Shown here: piece after piece, positions 16,808 to 25,355 of the stretch
Position numbering within the stretch: the stretch's first letter is position 1
Layout of the letters: every line of letters begins with the position of its first letter
Origin: Specibacter cremeus
GTDB lineage: Bacteria > Actinomycetota > Actinomycetes > Actinomycetales > Micrococcaceae
Direction: 5' to 3'
Length of the DNA: 64,000 nt
Assembly: GCF_003946885.1 (NCBI RefSeq)
Contig: NZ_RWKQ01000013.1
Location: 28,729-92,728 of the forward strand
Made by a program: the position numbers and the translations under genes
Notes under the pieces: model-generated
What the model was told of the DNA's origin: nothing
Databases searched by the model: none
The model's input: the letters and a program-made list of their open reading frames with translations, nothing else

Positions 16808-17836
16808 ATGGACTTCCTTCCCACCCTGTGGTTTGTGCTCATCGCCGTGCTGTGGACCGGGTACCTGTTCCTGGAGGGCTTCGACCTGGGCGTCGGCATG
16901 CTGATGAAGGCGTTTGCCCGCGACGAAAGGGAGCGGCGCCTGCTCCTGAACACCGTTGGCCCGGTCTGGGACGGCAATGAGGTCTGGCTGATCACCGCCG
17001 GCGGCGCCACGTTCGCGGCGTTCCCGCTCTGGTATGCGTCCCTGTTCTCCAGCCTGTACATCCCGCTGGTGTTCGTGCTGCTGGCGCTGATCTTCCGCGC
17101 CGTCGCGTTCGAATACCGCGGCAAAGTCCAGCACGACACCTGGCGGCGGGTCTGGGACTGGGCCATCGCCGTCGGGTCCCTCGTGGCCGCGTTCGGCATC
17201 GGCATGATGCTGGCGCTGACCACCACCGGCCTGCCGCTGGATGCCAATGGCGACCGCGTGGGCGGCCCGTTTGCCTGGTTCACCTGGCCCGGCGTGCTCG
17301 GCGGGCTGGCCGTGGTGGGCTTCTGCCTGATCCAGGCCGCGGCCTTCCTGGCGTTGAAGACCGACGGCGGCGTCCGCCACCGTGCCCGCGCCCTGGTGCG
17401 CCGCTGGTTGCCGGCGGGGCTGCTGCCGCTGGCGGCCTGGGTGGTCCTGGTGGCGGTGCAGAACGGCAAGGGATTCAGCTGGATCCTGGTGGCCGTGGCC
17501 ATTGCCGCCGCCGTGGTCTCGTGGCTGGCAACCCGGGCCGGCCGCGAGGGCGTCGGCTTCCTGGCCATGGGGGCGTTCCTGCTGGCCGGCAGCGCCGCGA
17601 TCTTCAGCGGCGTGTTCCCCGTGGTGCTTCCATCCACGCTGGACCACGCCTGGGACCTGACCGTCGCCAACGCCTCCTCCTCGCCGTACACGCTGGGCCT
17701 GATGTCCGTCGTGGCCGCCATCGGGGTGCCGCTGGTGATTGCGTACCAGGCGTGGACGTACTGGGTGTTCCGCAAGCGCATCAGCGTCCACCACCTGCCC
17801 GAGCCGCACGACTTCGCGCCGGCGATTGCACGGTGA
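16808..17836 (+). CDS. cydB: Cytochrome bd ubiquinol oxidase subunit II
   Basis: 342-residue membrane protein with about eight or nine helices. It begins MDFLPTLWFVLIAVLWTGYLFLEGFDLGVGML, the standard CydB start with the FLEGFDLGVG motif, and continues NTVGPVWDGNEVWLITAGGA. It forms the oxidase with CydA in the cytoplasmic membrane. It starts 57 bp after cydA and ends 7 bp before the CydDC gene. The operon is therefore tight, with oxidase subunits and their assembly exporter together. Confidence 0.96.
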   Translation: MDFLPTLWFVLIAVLWTGYLFLEGFDLGVGMLMKAFARDERERRLLLNTVGPVWDGNEVWLITAGGATFAAFPLWYASLFSSLYIPLVFVLLALIFRAVAFEYRGKVQHDTWRRVWDWAIAVGSLVAAFGIGMMLALTTTGLPLDANGDRVGGPFAWFTWPGVLGGLAVVGFCLIQAAAFLALKTDGGVRHRARALVRRWLPAGLLPLAAWVVLVAVQNGKGFSWILVAVAIAAAVVSWLATRAGREGVGFLAMGAFLLAGSAAIFSGVFPVVLPSTLDHAWDLTVANASSSPYTLGLMSVVAAIGVPLVIAYQAWTYWVFRKRISVHHLPEPHDFAPAIAR

Positions 17837-17843
17837 GCCCCGC

Positions 17844-20800
17844 ATGAGTCCCCGCCCGCACTTGCCGTCCGGCCGCCCCGCCCGCCTCGCGCTGGCGGCG
17901 CTGGCCGGGCTGGCCGCGTTGAAGGCGGCCGCCCTCGTCGTCCTCATGGGTGCGCTGGCCCAGGCGCTGGCCGCGCTGGCCGGCGGGCGGGCCCAGGACG
18001 CGGCCGCGCTCGCCATCCAGGGCGGCGCCGGCACGCTGATGCTCGGCGCGGCCGTGTGGGGGCAGCAGGTCGCCGCCCGGCGTGCCGCGCTCGGCACGAA
18101 GGAGGAACTGCGGGCCAGGCTGCTGGCACACCGGCTCACCGGGCACCGCGCCCACGGCGACGACAATGCCGGCGCCGAGGGCATGCTGGCCAGCCGCGGC
18201 CTGGACGGGCTGGACAACTACTTCACCACGTACCTGCCCGCCCTCGTCGGCTGCGCCGTGCTGCCGCTGCTGATCGGCGTGCGCATCCTGGTCGCCGACT
18301 GGGTCAGCGCCCTCGTGATCGTGCTGACCGCCCCGCTCGTGCCGGTCTTCATGGTCCTGATCGGCCACTACACCCAGGACCGCGTCGCGGCGGCCGCGCG
18401 CGGGCTGGACAGGCTCTCCACCCACCTGCTGGAGCTGGCCCACGGCCTGCCCGTGCTCGTGGGCCTGCGCCGTGCCACCGCGCAGCGCCGCGCCCTGACC
18501 GACATCTCCGACCGCTACCGGCAGACCACCATGGCGACGCTGCGCACCGCGTTCCTGTCCGCCATGGCGCTCGAGCTGATCACCACCATTTCGGTCGCCG
18601 TCGTGGCCGTGTTCATCGGCGTGCGCCTGGTCGGCGGCGCCATGGGGCTGGAGGCGGGGCTGCTGGCGCTCATGCTGGCCCCGGAGTGCTTCCGCCCGCT
18701 GCGCGACGTGGGCGCCGCCCACCACGGCAGCGAGGACGGCGTCGAGGCGCTGCGGCGGGTCGGCGCCATCCTGGCGGACGAGTCTCCGGTTCCGGTCGTG
18801 GCGGGGACGGACGACGGCGGCGCGTACGTCGTGCGCGCCCGTCAGGTCACGCTGGCCTACCCGGGCCGCACCGAACCGGCCCTGGCCGGGTTCAGTCTCG
18901 AGCTGCCGCGCGGCGGCACGGCCGTGCTGTCCACGGCCAGCGGCACCGGCAAGTCGACCGCCCTCGCCGTCCTGGCCGGGCTGCTGCCGCCCACGGCCGG
19001 GACCGTTGACCTGCCGGCCGCCGGCCGCACCGTCTGGGTCGCCCAGCACCCGGCATTCACCGAGGAGCTGGTCCGGGACGAGGTGTCCTTGTACGCGGCC
19101 GGCCCGGACCAGGCTCCCGTCCCGGCCCACGCCGTCGCCGCCGCCCTGGCCGCCGTCAACGCGGCGCACCTGGCCGACCGCCCGGTGGCGGACTGCAGCC
19201 CGGGGGAGCTGCGCCGCGTCGCCGTGGCACGGGCGCTGGCGCGCATCGTCTGCGACCCGGCCGTGGAGCTCGCCCTGTTCGACGAACCCACGGCGCACCT
19301 GGACCCCGCCTCCGCCGCGCTGGTGCGCGCCGCGGTGGCCGGCCTGCGCGGGTCCGTGGCCGTCGTCGTCGCCACGCACGACCGGCTGCTGTCCGGGCAG
19401 CTCGGCGGGAGCGCCGAAACGGGCGGGACGCCGGCAACCGCCGAGCCCGCCCCGGCCTCCTCCGCGCCCCTCGTGACTGCCGGCACCAGCACAACCATCG
19501 GGCCGGCCGACACGGATGCCGGCACCGGTTCATCAGGCCCCGTCCGCTTCCGGTGGCGCTGGCTGTGCCGGCTGCCGTTGGCCTCGGCCCGGTTCGCCGC
19601 CGGCGTTGTCGTCGCCGCGCTGGCGACCCTCAGCGCGGCGGCGCTCTCCGGCATCTCCGGGTGGCTGATCGTGTGGGCGTCGTGGCAGCCGCCCATGATG
19701 TACCTGATGACGTTGATCGTGGGTGTGCGCGCGTTCGGCATCGGCCGGTCCGTGCTGCGCTACGCCGAACGGCTGCTCGTCCACGACGCCGTGCTGCGCT
19801 GGACCACGACGCTGCGCGTGCGGTTGTGGGACGCCCTGGCCGGCAACGTGGGCCAGTGGGGGAAGCTGACACGCACGGGCGGGGCGCTGGGCACCCTCGT
19901 TGCGGACGTCGACGAGCTGCGCGACGCCCTGCCGCGGGCCATCGTGCCGCTGCCGGCCGCCGTGCTGTCGTACGCCGCCATCCTGGCCGTCACGGCGTGG
20001 CTGCTGCCGGGCGCCGCCGTCGTCGTCTGGGTGGCCGGGCCGGTGACGCTCGTCGCGCTGCCCCTGCTTGTGTGGGCGCTGCAACGCCGGGCCGCCGCGG
20101 CGTCCGCCGTGCACCGGTCCTGGCTGGCGGGCCGCGCCACGACGCTGCTCGGTGCCGCTGACCAGTTGGCCGTCAACGGCGTGGGAACGGTGCAGGCGCA
20201 ACGCTTCCGCGCTGGCGACCTGGCCGTCTCCGGGCCGTTGCGGCGGGTGGCGTGGACGTCGGGGCTCGGCCAGGCGGGCGTGTCCGTGCTGACGGGTGCC
20301 GCGGCCGTCGCCGTCACGCTGCTGGCCGTGGCGGGCCGCGCCGACGCGCGGGCGGCCGCCGTGGCCGCCCTGCTCATGCTGGCGCTGGCCGAGCCGCTGG
20401 GCATGTACGTGGCGGCCATCGGCGAACTGCCGGTCATGGCGGCCATGATGAAGCGCACCATGCCGCTGCTGGACACCCCGCCGACCGTCATTGACGGCGG
20501 TGCCCCGGCATCAGGGCCTGCCGGGCGGGTGCGGACGCTGCGGCTCGACGACGTGAGCGCCCGCTACCCGGGCGCCGCCGGGCCGGTGTTCACGGACGTG
20601 TCCGGGGGAGTGGGGCGCGGGTCGTGGTGGGCGGTGACGGGCCCGTCGGGTTCGGGCAAGTCGACGCTGCTGGCGGTGCTGCTCGGCTTCCTGCCCCCGG
20701 AGCGCGGCCGCTACACGCTGGGCGGCGCCCCGGCCGCCGGCCCGCGGCTGGCACAGGTCGCCTGGTGCCCGCAGGAGCCGTACCTGTTCAACTCGACGCT

Positions 20801-21203
20801 GCGCGCCAACCTGGCCCTCGCCAGGCCGGCCGGCGACGCACCGGCGGACGGGGAACTCACGGCCGCGCTGGCAACCGTCGGCCTCGGTCCGTGGTTCGCG
20901 GCCCTGCCCGACGGCCTGGACACCCGCGTGGGGCCCGGCGGGCACAACCTCTCCGGCGGGCAGCGTTCCCGCGTGTCGGCGGCCCGCACGCTCGTGGCGG
21001 GCGCCGCCGTCGTGCTTTTGGACGAGCCGACCGCGCACCTGGGCGCCGACGAATCGGCCGGCCTCATCGCCGACCTGCGCGGCGCGCTCGCCGGCACGGC
21101 CGTGGTGCTCGTGACGCATGACGCCGGGCTGGTGGGCCCGGACGACGCCCACCTTTCGTTGGGCGAGCCGGCGCTGGGGGAGGCTGCTACGCTGGCGCGA
21201 TGA
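17844..21203 (+). CDS. cydDC: Fused CydD-CydC thiol/heme ABC exporter
   Basis: 1119-residue protein containing two complete ABC-exporter halves. The CydDC system exports glutathione/cysteine-type thiols or handles heme, and is required to assemble cytochrome bd. First half: six-helix membrane domain, then an NBD with STASGTGKST (near residue 370), signature region CSPGELRR (near 451) and Walker B LALFDEPTAHLD. Second half begins after a linker rich in Ala, Pro and Thr: membrane domain, Walker A GPSGSGKST (near 932), NLSGGQRSRV (near 1036) and VVLLDEPTAHL. In the first NBD the invariant glycine of Walker A is Thr and the LSGGQ signature is degenerate, so the two ATP sites are asymmetric. The start ATG 17844 is 7 bp after cydB. 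Confidence 0.93.
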   Translation: MSPRPHLPSGRPARLALAALAGLAALKAAALVVLMGALAQALAALAGGRAQDAAALAIQGGAGTLMLGAAVWGQQVAARRAALGTKEELRARLLAHRLTGHRAHGDDNAGAEGMLASRGLDGLDNYFTTYLPALVGCAVLPLLIGVRILVADWVSALVIVLTAPLVPVFMVLIGHYTQDRVAAAARGLDRLSTHLLELAHGLPVLVGLRRATAQRRALTDISDRYRQTTMATLRTAFLSAMALELITTISVAVVAVFIGVRLVGGAMGLEAGLLALMLAPECFRPLRDVGAAHHGSEDGVEALRRVGAILADESPVPVVAGTDDGGAYVVRARQVTLAYPGRTEPALAGFSLELPRGGTAVLSTASGTGKSTALAVLAGLLPPTAGTVDLPAAGRTVWVAQHPAFTEELVRDEVSLYAAGPDQAPVPAHAVAAALAAVNAAHLADRPVADCSPGELRRVAVARALARIVCDPAVELALFDEPTAHLDPASAALVRAAVAGLRGSVAVVVATHDRLLSGQLGGSAETGGTPATAEPAPASSAPLVTAGTSTTIGPADTDAGTGSSGPVRFRWRWLCRLPLASARFAAGVVVAALATLSAAALSGISGWLIVWASWQPPMMYLMTLIVGVRAFGIGRSVLRYAERLLVHDAVLRWTTTLRVRLWDALAGNVGQWGKLTRTGGALGTLVADVDELRDALPRAIVPLPAAVLSYAAILAVTAWLLPGAAVVVWVAGPVTLVALPLLVWALQRRAAAASAVHRSWLAGRATTLLGAADQLAVNGVGTVQAQRFRAGDLAVSGPLRRVAWTSGLGQAGVSVLTGAAAVAVTLLAVAGRADARAAAVAALLMLALAEPLGMYVAAIGELPVMAAMMKRTMPLLDTPPTVIDGGAPASGPAGRVRTLRLDDVSARYPGAAGPVFTDVSGGVGRGSWWAVTGPSGSGKSTLLAVLLGFLPPERGRYTLGGAPAAGPRLAQVAWCPQEPYLFNSTLRANLALARPAGDAPADGELTAALATVGLGPWFAALPDGLDTRVGPGGHNLSGGQRSRVSAARTLVAGAAVVLLDEPTAHLGADESAGLIADLRGALAGTAVVLVTHDAGLVGPDDAHLSLGEPALGEAATLAR

Positions 21204-22162
21204 ACGCTTTGCCGCCCGCCGCCGACGGTCTCGAATTCCGCCCCGCCACGCCGGCGGACGTGGAGCCGTGGGCGGCGCTTATGACCCGCATCGCCGACGC
21301 CGCCGACGCGCCGTGGCATGAGGGCGCCGCCGACCTGGCCGAGGTGTTCGGCACGGCGGTGTACGACCCGGCCCTGGACACGCTTCTCGGTGTGGACGGC
21401 GGGGGCGTGCCGCGCGCCCACGCGCGGGTGTCGAAGGCGCCGGACGCCGACGCGGCCTACGTGACAGGCGGCGTGGACCCGGCCTGGCAGCGAAGGGGTG
21501 TCGGCTCGGCCGTGCTGGCGTGGCAGGTGGCGCGGGTGCGTGAACGGTCCACCGGATCCGCCCGGGCCCGGGCGCGCACGTTCGAGAACGAGGCGGCCAG
21601 CCAGGCATTGCTGCGCGGAGCGGGCTTCTCCATTGCGCGGTACTTCGACGAGATGGTGCGGCCGCTGGACTCGTTGCCTGCGGTGTCCGTGCCCTCCGGG
21701 GTGTCGATCGTGCCGCTGACCGCGGACCTGCACGAGGCTGTGCGACTGGCGCACAACGAGGCGTTCGCCGACCATTGGGGTGCGGACCCGCGCGATGCGC
21801 GGCGGTGGGGATTCCTGCTGGGGCACGACGACTTCCGCCCCGGGTGGTCGGGGGTGGCCGTGGACGACGCGACGGGGGAGGTGGCCGGGTACCAGCTGGC
21901 CATGTACGACGCCACGATCATGGAACGGGAGGGCAGGGCCCGGGGCTACACGGAGCTGCTCGGCGTGCGGCGCCCCTGGCGCGGGCGCGGGGTGGCTGCG
22001 GCGCTGTTGGCCGACGCCATGGCCCGGTTCAGGGCCGCCGGCATGGTCGGGGCGGCGCTTGACGTGGACAGCGAGAACCCGACCGGCGCCGTCGGGCTTT
22101 ATGAGCACATGGGCTACCGGTTGCTGCGCCGGTCCATGGCGTGGGACCTCGTGCTGGACTGA
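21200..22162 (+). CDS. Tandem GNAT N-acetyltransferase
   Basis: 320-residue protein with two GNAT folds. The first spans about residues 10-155 and contains VDPAWQRRGVGSAVL, an acetyl-CoA-binding RRGxGS motif. The second spans about 170-320 and contains GVRRPWRGRGVAAALL and LDVDSENPTGAVGLYEHMGY. The layout resembles mycothiol synthase MshD (two GNAT domains, about 315 aa), but that similarity is general and the substrate is not established. The start ATG overlaps the cydDC stop by 4 bp (ATGA), so it is translationally coupled to the cyd operon. If it is MshD-like, coupling to a thiol exporter would be notable. Confidence 0.8.
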   Translation: MNALPPAADGLEFRPATPADVEPWAALMTRIADAADAPWHEGAADLAEVFGTAVYDPALDTLLGVDGGGVPRAHARVSKAPDADAAYVTGGVDPAWQRRGVGSAVLAWQVARVRERSTGSARARARTFENEAASQALLRGAGFSIARYFDEMVRPLDSLPAVSVPSGVSIVPLTADLHEAVRLAHNEAFADHWGADPRDARRWGFLLGHDDFRPGWSGVAVDDATGEVAGYQLAMYDATIMEREGRARGYTELLGVRRPWRGRGVAAALLADAMARFRAAGMVGAALDVDSENPTGAVGLYEHMGYRLLRRSMAWDLVLD

Positions 22163-22179
22163 TAAGTGGAAACGGCCGG

Positions 22180-22698
22180 TCAGGCGTGGACGTCGTGCAG
22201 GTGGTGGATGACGTCATGCAGGAAGTACTGCGAGAGCGTCAGGACCGTGAACGCCGAACCGTTGCTGCGCAGGCCGCGCCGTCCCCAGTCCTCCTCCGTC
22301 ACCGAAGCGAACGCCGAGGCGGCGTCGGTGCCCGCCTGTGCAAGCTCACGGGCCACGACGGCCGGGTCCTGTCCGGCGTAGTCGCCGTCCACGGCGGCCT
22401 GGTCCTGGTCCCAGTCGGCAAACGTCGGGTTGTCCTGGCCCAGCATCAGGTTCAGCCGGGCCTCGAAGACGCCGAACACGTCCCGCACATGGCAGGCGTA
22501 CTCCAGCGTCGACCAGGTCGAGTCGTCCGGGCGGACGTCGGCGTCCTGGCGTTTCAGGGCGCCCTGCCAGCGGGGGAGCAGGGCGGGGATGGTGCTGGCC
22601 ACGGCGGCCGGCGTCGTGTTGTCGGCCGTGAAGCCGCATTCCGGGCAGGGACGCCTGAGCACCCACGTCCAGTCCTTCGTGTCAGGGGTGATCGCCAT
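22180..22698 (-). CDS. DinB superfamily protein
   Basis: 172-residue protein of the DinB/YfiT metal-dependent four-helix fold (maleylpyruvate isomerase, mycothiol- and bacillithiol-transferase superfamily). The conserved histidines appear in ACHVRDVF and in HDVIHHLHDV near the C-terminus. An N-terminal RPCPECGF adds a CxxC pair. Its function is not fixed by sequence; in actinobacteria many members are mycothiol-dependent transferases. It is convergent with the tandem GNAT gene (stop codons 17 bp apart) and lies downstream of parC on the same strand. Confidence 0.8.
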   Translation of the reverse strand: MAITPDTKDWTWVLRRPCPECGFTADNTTPAAVASTIPALLPRWQGALKRQDADVRPDDSTWSTLEYACHVRDVFGVFEARLNLMLGQDNPTFADWDQDQAAVDGDYAGQDPAVVARELAQAGTDAASAFASVTEEDWGRRGLRSNGSAFTVLTLSQYFLHDVIHHLHDVHA

Positions 22699-22736
22699 GG
22701 CGCCAGTCTAGGCCACGGCGCCGGGCGCGCGCCGTC

Positions 22737-25292
22737 CTAATCCAGCTCGAAGGCCGCTTGCAACGGCACGTCGTCCGGCGCGGGAGCCGGAACGGATTCC
22801 GCCTGCCCGTCCACGGCCGGACCGACCAGGTCGATCGCCTGGGCCAGCGCGATGCCGGACCCGTCGCGTCGCCCGTACTCGGTGGGCAGGGCCCGGACCG
22901 CGCCGTTCGCCGCCGACGCCTTGGCCGGGCCGTGCCCGGCCCACGCCAGCAGGAGCAAATCCTCGCCCTTCAGGAACCGGTGCGCCCGCACGCCGCCGGT
23001 CGCTCGGCCCTTCGCCGGGTACTCGTCGAACGCCGTGACCTTGGCGCTGCCGGCCTCGGTGCCCGGCAGCGCGTCGGTGCCGCCGGCAATCGTGACGACG
23101 ACGGCGCCCGTGTCACCGGCGGCGACGGCACCGAAACTGATCACCGTGTCGCCGGCGCCCAGCTTGATGCCGGCCATGCCGCCGGCCGTGCGTCCCTGCG
23201 CCCGCACGGTGGACGCCGCAAAGCGCAGCAACTGGGCCTGGGCCGTGATGAACACCAGGTCGTCGTCGTCCGCGGCCACGGCCACGCCGACGACGGCGTC
23301 CTTTGGCTTGAGCGCGATGTACTCCCAGTCGTCCCGGTTCAACGGGTAGTCCGGTTGCACGCGCTTGACCACGCCCGCCGCCGTACCCACGGCCACCACG
23401 GCGTTCAGCGGCGCGAAGCCGATGAGCGATTCGCCCTTCCCGAGGGTCAGGAATTCCTTCGCCGGCACGCCGCCGGCCAGGTTCGGCAACGACGCCGTGA
23501 CCGGCAGCACCGGCATGTCCACGACCTGCAGGCGGATCATCCGGCCGGTCGACGTCAGTGCGCCGATCTCGCCACGGGCCGTGGTGCGCACGACGGAACG
23601 GAACACATCGTGCCGGGCCCGCGGGCCGTCGTCGTTCAGGGGATCGGCGGTGGCGGTGCGCGCGATCTGCCCACTGGCGCCCAGGATCACCCAACACGGG
23701 TCGTCGGCGATCTCCAACGGCAGCGCGGCCGCCTTCCCCTTCGGCCCGGCGGCGGCCAGCGCCTTCGCGACCGACGGCGCCACGGCCTCGGATTCCAGCA
23801 GCACGGTCCGGCGCGGCGTCGCGTACTTGTCCGCCACCTCGGCCAGCTCATCGGAGACCAGCGTGTGCAGCCGCTCCGTGGAGCCTAGGATGGCCTCCAG
23901 CTCGGCGATCTCCTCGCGCAATTTGTCGCGTTCCGCCTCCAGCTCGATCAGCGAGAAGCGGGTCAGCTGGCGCAGCCGCAGGGCCAGGATGTGGTCGGCC
24001 TGGATCTCGCTCAGTTCGAAGATCTCCATGAGCCGGGCGCGGGCGGCGGCGGCCTCGTCGGAGGCGCGGATGACCTGGATGACCTCGTCGATGTCGACGA
24101 TGGCCAGCAGCAGGCCCTCGACCAGGTGCAGCCGGTCCTGCTTCTTGGCCAGCCGGAACGCGGTGCGGCGGCGCACCACGTCGATGCGGTGCTCCACGTA
24201 AACGCGCAGCAGTTCCAGCAGTCCCAGTGTCTGCGGCTGGCCGTCGACCAGGCACACGTTGTTGATGCCGAACGAGTCCTCGATGGGCGTGTGGCGGTAC
24301 AGCTGCGCGATGACGGCGGCCGGGTTGAACCCGTTCTTGATCTCGATGACCAGGCGCAGGCCGTTGACCCGGTCGGTGAGGTCGATGACGTCGGCGATGC
24401 CGGCGACCTTCTTGGCGTTGACGGCCTCCTTGATCTTCTCGATGACCTTCTCCGGGCCCACCAGGTACGGCAGCTCGGTCACGACCAGGCCGGTGCGGCG
24501 GGCCGAAAGCTGCTCCACCCCGATCTTGGCGCGCGTCTTGAACGAGCCCCGGCCGCGCGCGTACGCGTCCCGGATGCCGTCCAGGCCCACGATCCGCCCG
24601 CCCGAGGGCAGGTCCGGGCCCGGCACGAACGCCATGATGTCCGCCAGCGTGGCGTCCGGGTGGGCGATCAGGTGCCGGGCGGCGGCGATGACCTCGCCCA
24701 GGTTGTGCGGCGCCATGTTCGTGGCCATGCCGACGGCGATGCCGGAGGCGCCGTTGACCAGCAGGTTCGGGTACCCGGCCGGCAGCACCGACGGCTGCAT
24801 CATCTGGTTGTCATAGTTCGGGACGAAGTCGACGACGTCCTCGTCCAGGTTGTCCGTGAGCGCCAGCGCCGGGGCGGCCATCCGGGCCTCCGTGTAGCGC
24901 GGGGCGGCCGGGCCGTCGTCGAGCGAGCCGAAGTTGCCGTGCCCATCGATCAGCGGCAGGCGCAGCGAGAAGTCCTGCGCCATGCGCACCATGGCGTCGT
25001 AGATCGCGGCGTCGCCGTGCGGGTGCACCTTGCCCATGACCTCGCCGACCACACGCGTGCTCTTCACGTGGCCCTTGTCCGGGCGCAGGCCCATCTCGCT
25101 CATCATGAACAGGATGCGCCGCTGCACCGGCTTCAGCCCGTCCCGGGCGTCCGGCAGCGCACGCGAGTAGATGACCGAGTACGCGTATTCGAGGAACGAG
25201 CCCTCCATTTCGTGGCTGACGTCGATCTCGACGATGTTCTCGGTGAAATCCTCGGCGAAAATGTCATCAGCCGGGCGTTGGCGCTTGGCCAT
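22737..25292 (-). CDS. parC: DNA topoisomerase IV subunit A (ParC/GyrA-like)
   Basis: 851-residue DNA-cleaving subunit. It begins [19 protein letters not shown], then [26 protein letters not shown]-type sequence ([17 protein letters not shown]). The catalytic tyrosine is in [12 protein letters not shown] long coiled-coil gate follows ([19 protein letters not shown]), then the C-terminal beta-pinwheel. There is no full GyrA box in the pinwheel, favouring ParC over GyrA. The frame is open far upstream through overlapping antisense DNA; the real start is ATG 25290-25292, with AAAGGAAG about 10 nt upstream. It diverges from the Pat-like gene across 63 bp. Its partner is parE at 10.7 kb. Confidence 0.93.
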   Translation of the reverse strand: MAKRQRPADDIFAEDFTENIVEIDVSHEMEGSFLEYAYSVIYSRALPDARDGLKPVQRRILFMMSEMGLRPDKGHVKSTRVVGEVMGKVHPHGDAAIYDAMVRMAQDFSLRLPLIDGHGNFGSLDDGPAAPRYTEARMAAPALALTDNLDEDVVDFVPNYDNQMMQPSVLPAGYPNLLVNGASGIAVGMATNMAPHNLGEVIAAARHLIAHPDATLADIMAFVPGPDLPSGGRIVGLDGIRDAYARGRGSFKTRAKIGVEQLSARRTGLVVTELPYLVGPEKVIEKIKEAVNAKKVAGIADVIDLTDRVNGLRLVIEIKNGFNPAAVIAQLYRHTPIEDSFGINNVCLVDGQPQTLGLLELLRVYVEHRIDVVRRRTAFRLAKKQDRLHLVEGLLLAIVDIDEVIQVIRASDEAAAARARLMEIFELSEIQADHILALRLRQLTRFSLIELEAERDKLREEIAELEAILGSTERLHTLVSDELAEVADKYATPRRTVLLESEAVAPSVAKALAAAGPKGKAAALPLEIADDPCWVILGASGQIARTATADPLNDDGPRARHDVFRSVVRTTARGEIGALTSTGRMIRLQVVDMPVLPVTASLPNLAGGVPAKEFLTLGKGESLIGFAPLNAVVAVGTAAGVVKRVQPDYPLNRDDWEYIALKPKDAVVGVAVAADDDDLVFITAQAQLLRFAASTVRAQGRTAGGMAGIKLGAGDTVISFGAVAAGDTGAVVVTIAGGTDALPGTEAGSAKVTAFDEYPAKGRATGGVRAHRFLKGEDLLLLAWAGHGPAKASAANGAVRALPTEYGRRDGSGIALAQAIDLVGPAVDGQAESVPAPAPDDVPLQAAFELD

Positions 25293-25355
25293 GGTGGCGG
25301 TGCTTCCTTTGCTCCTGCGGGTGGGACCGAACCGACGGATCGGTACAGTAAGTCT

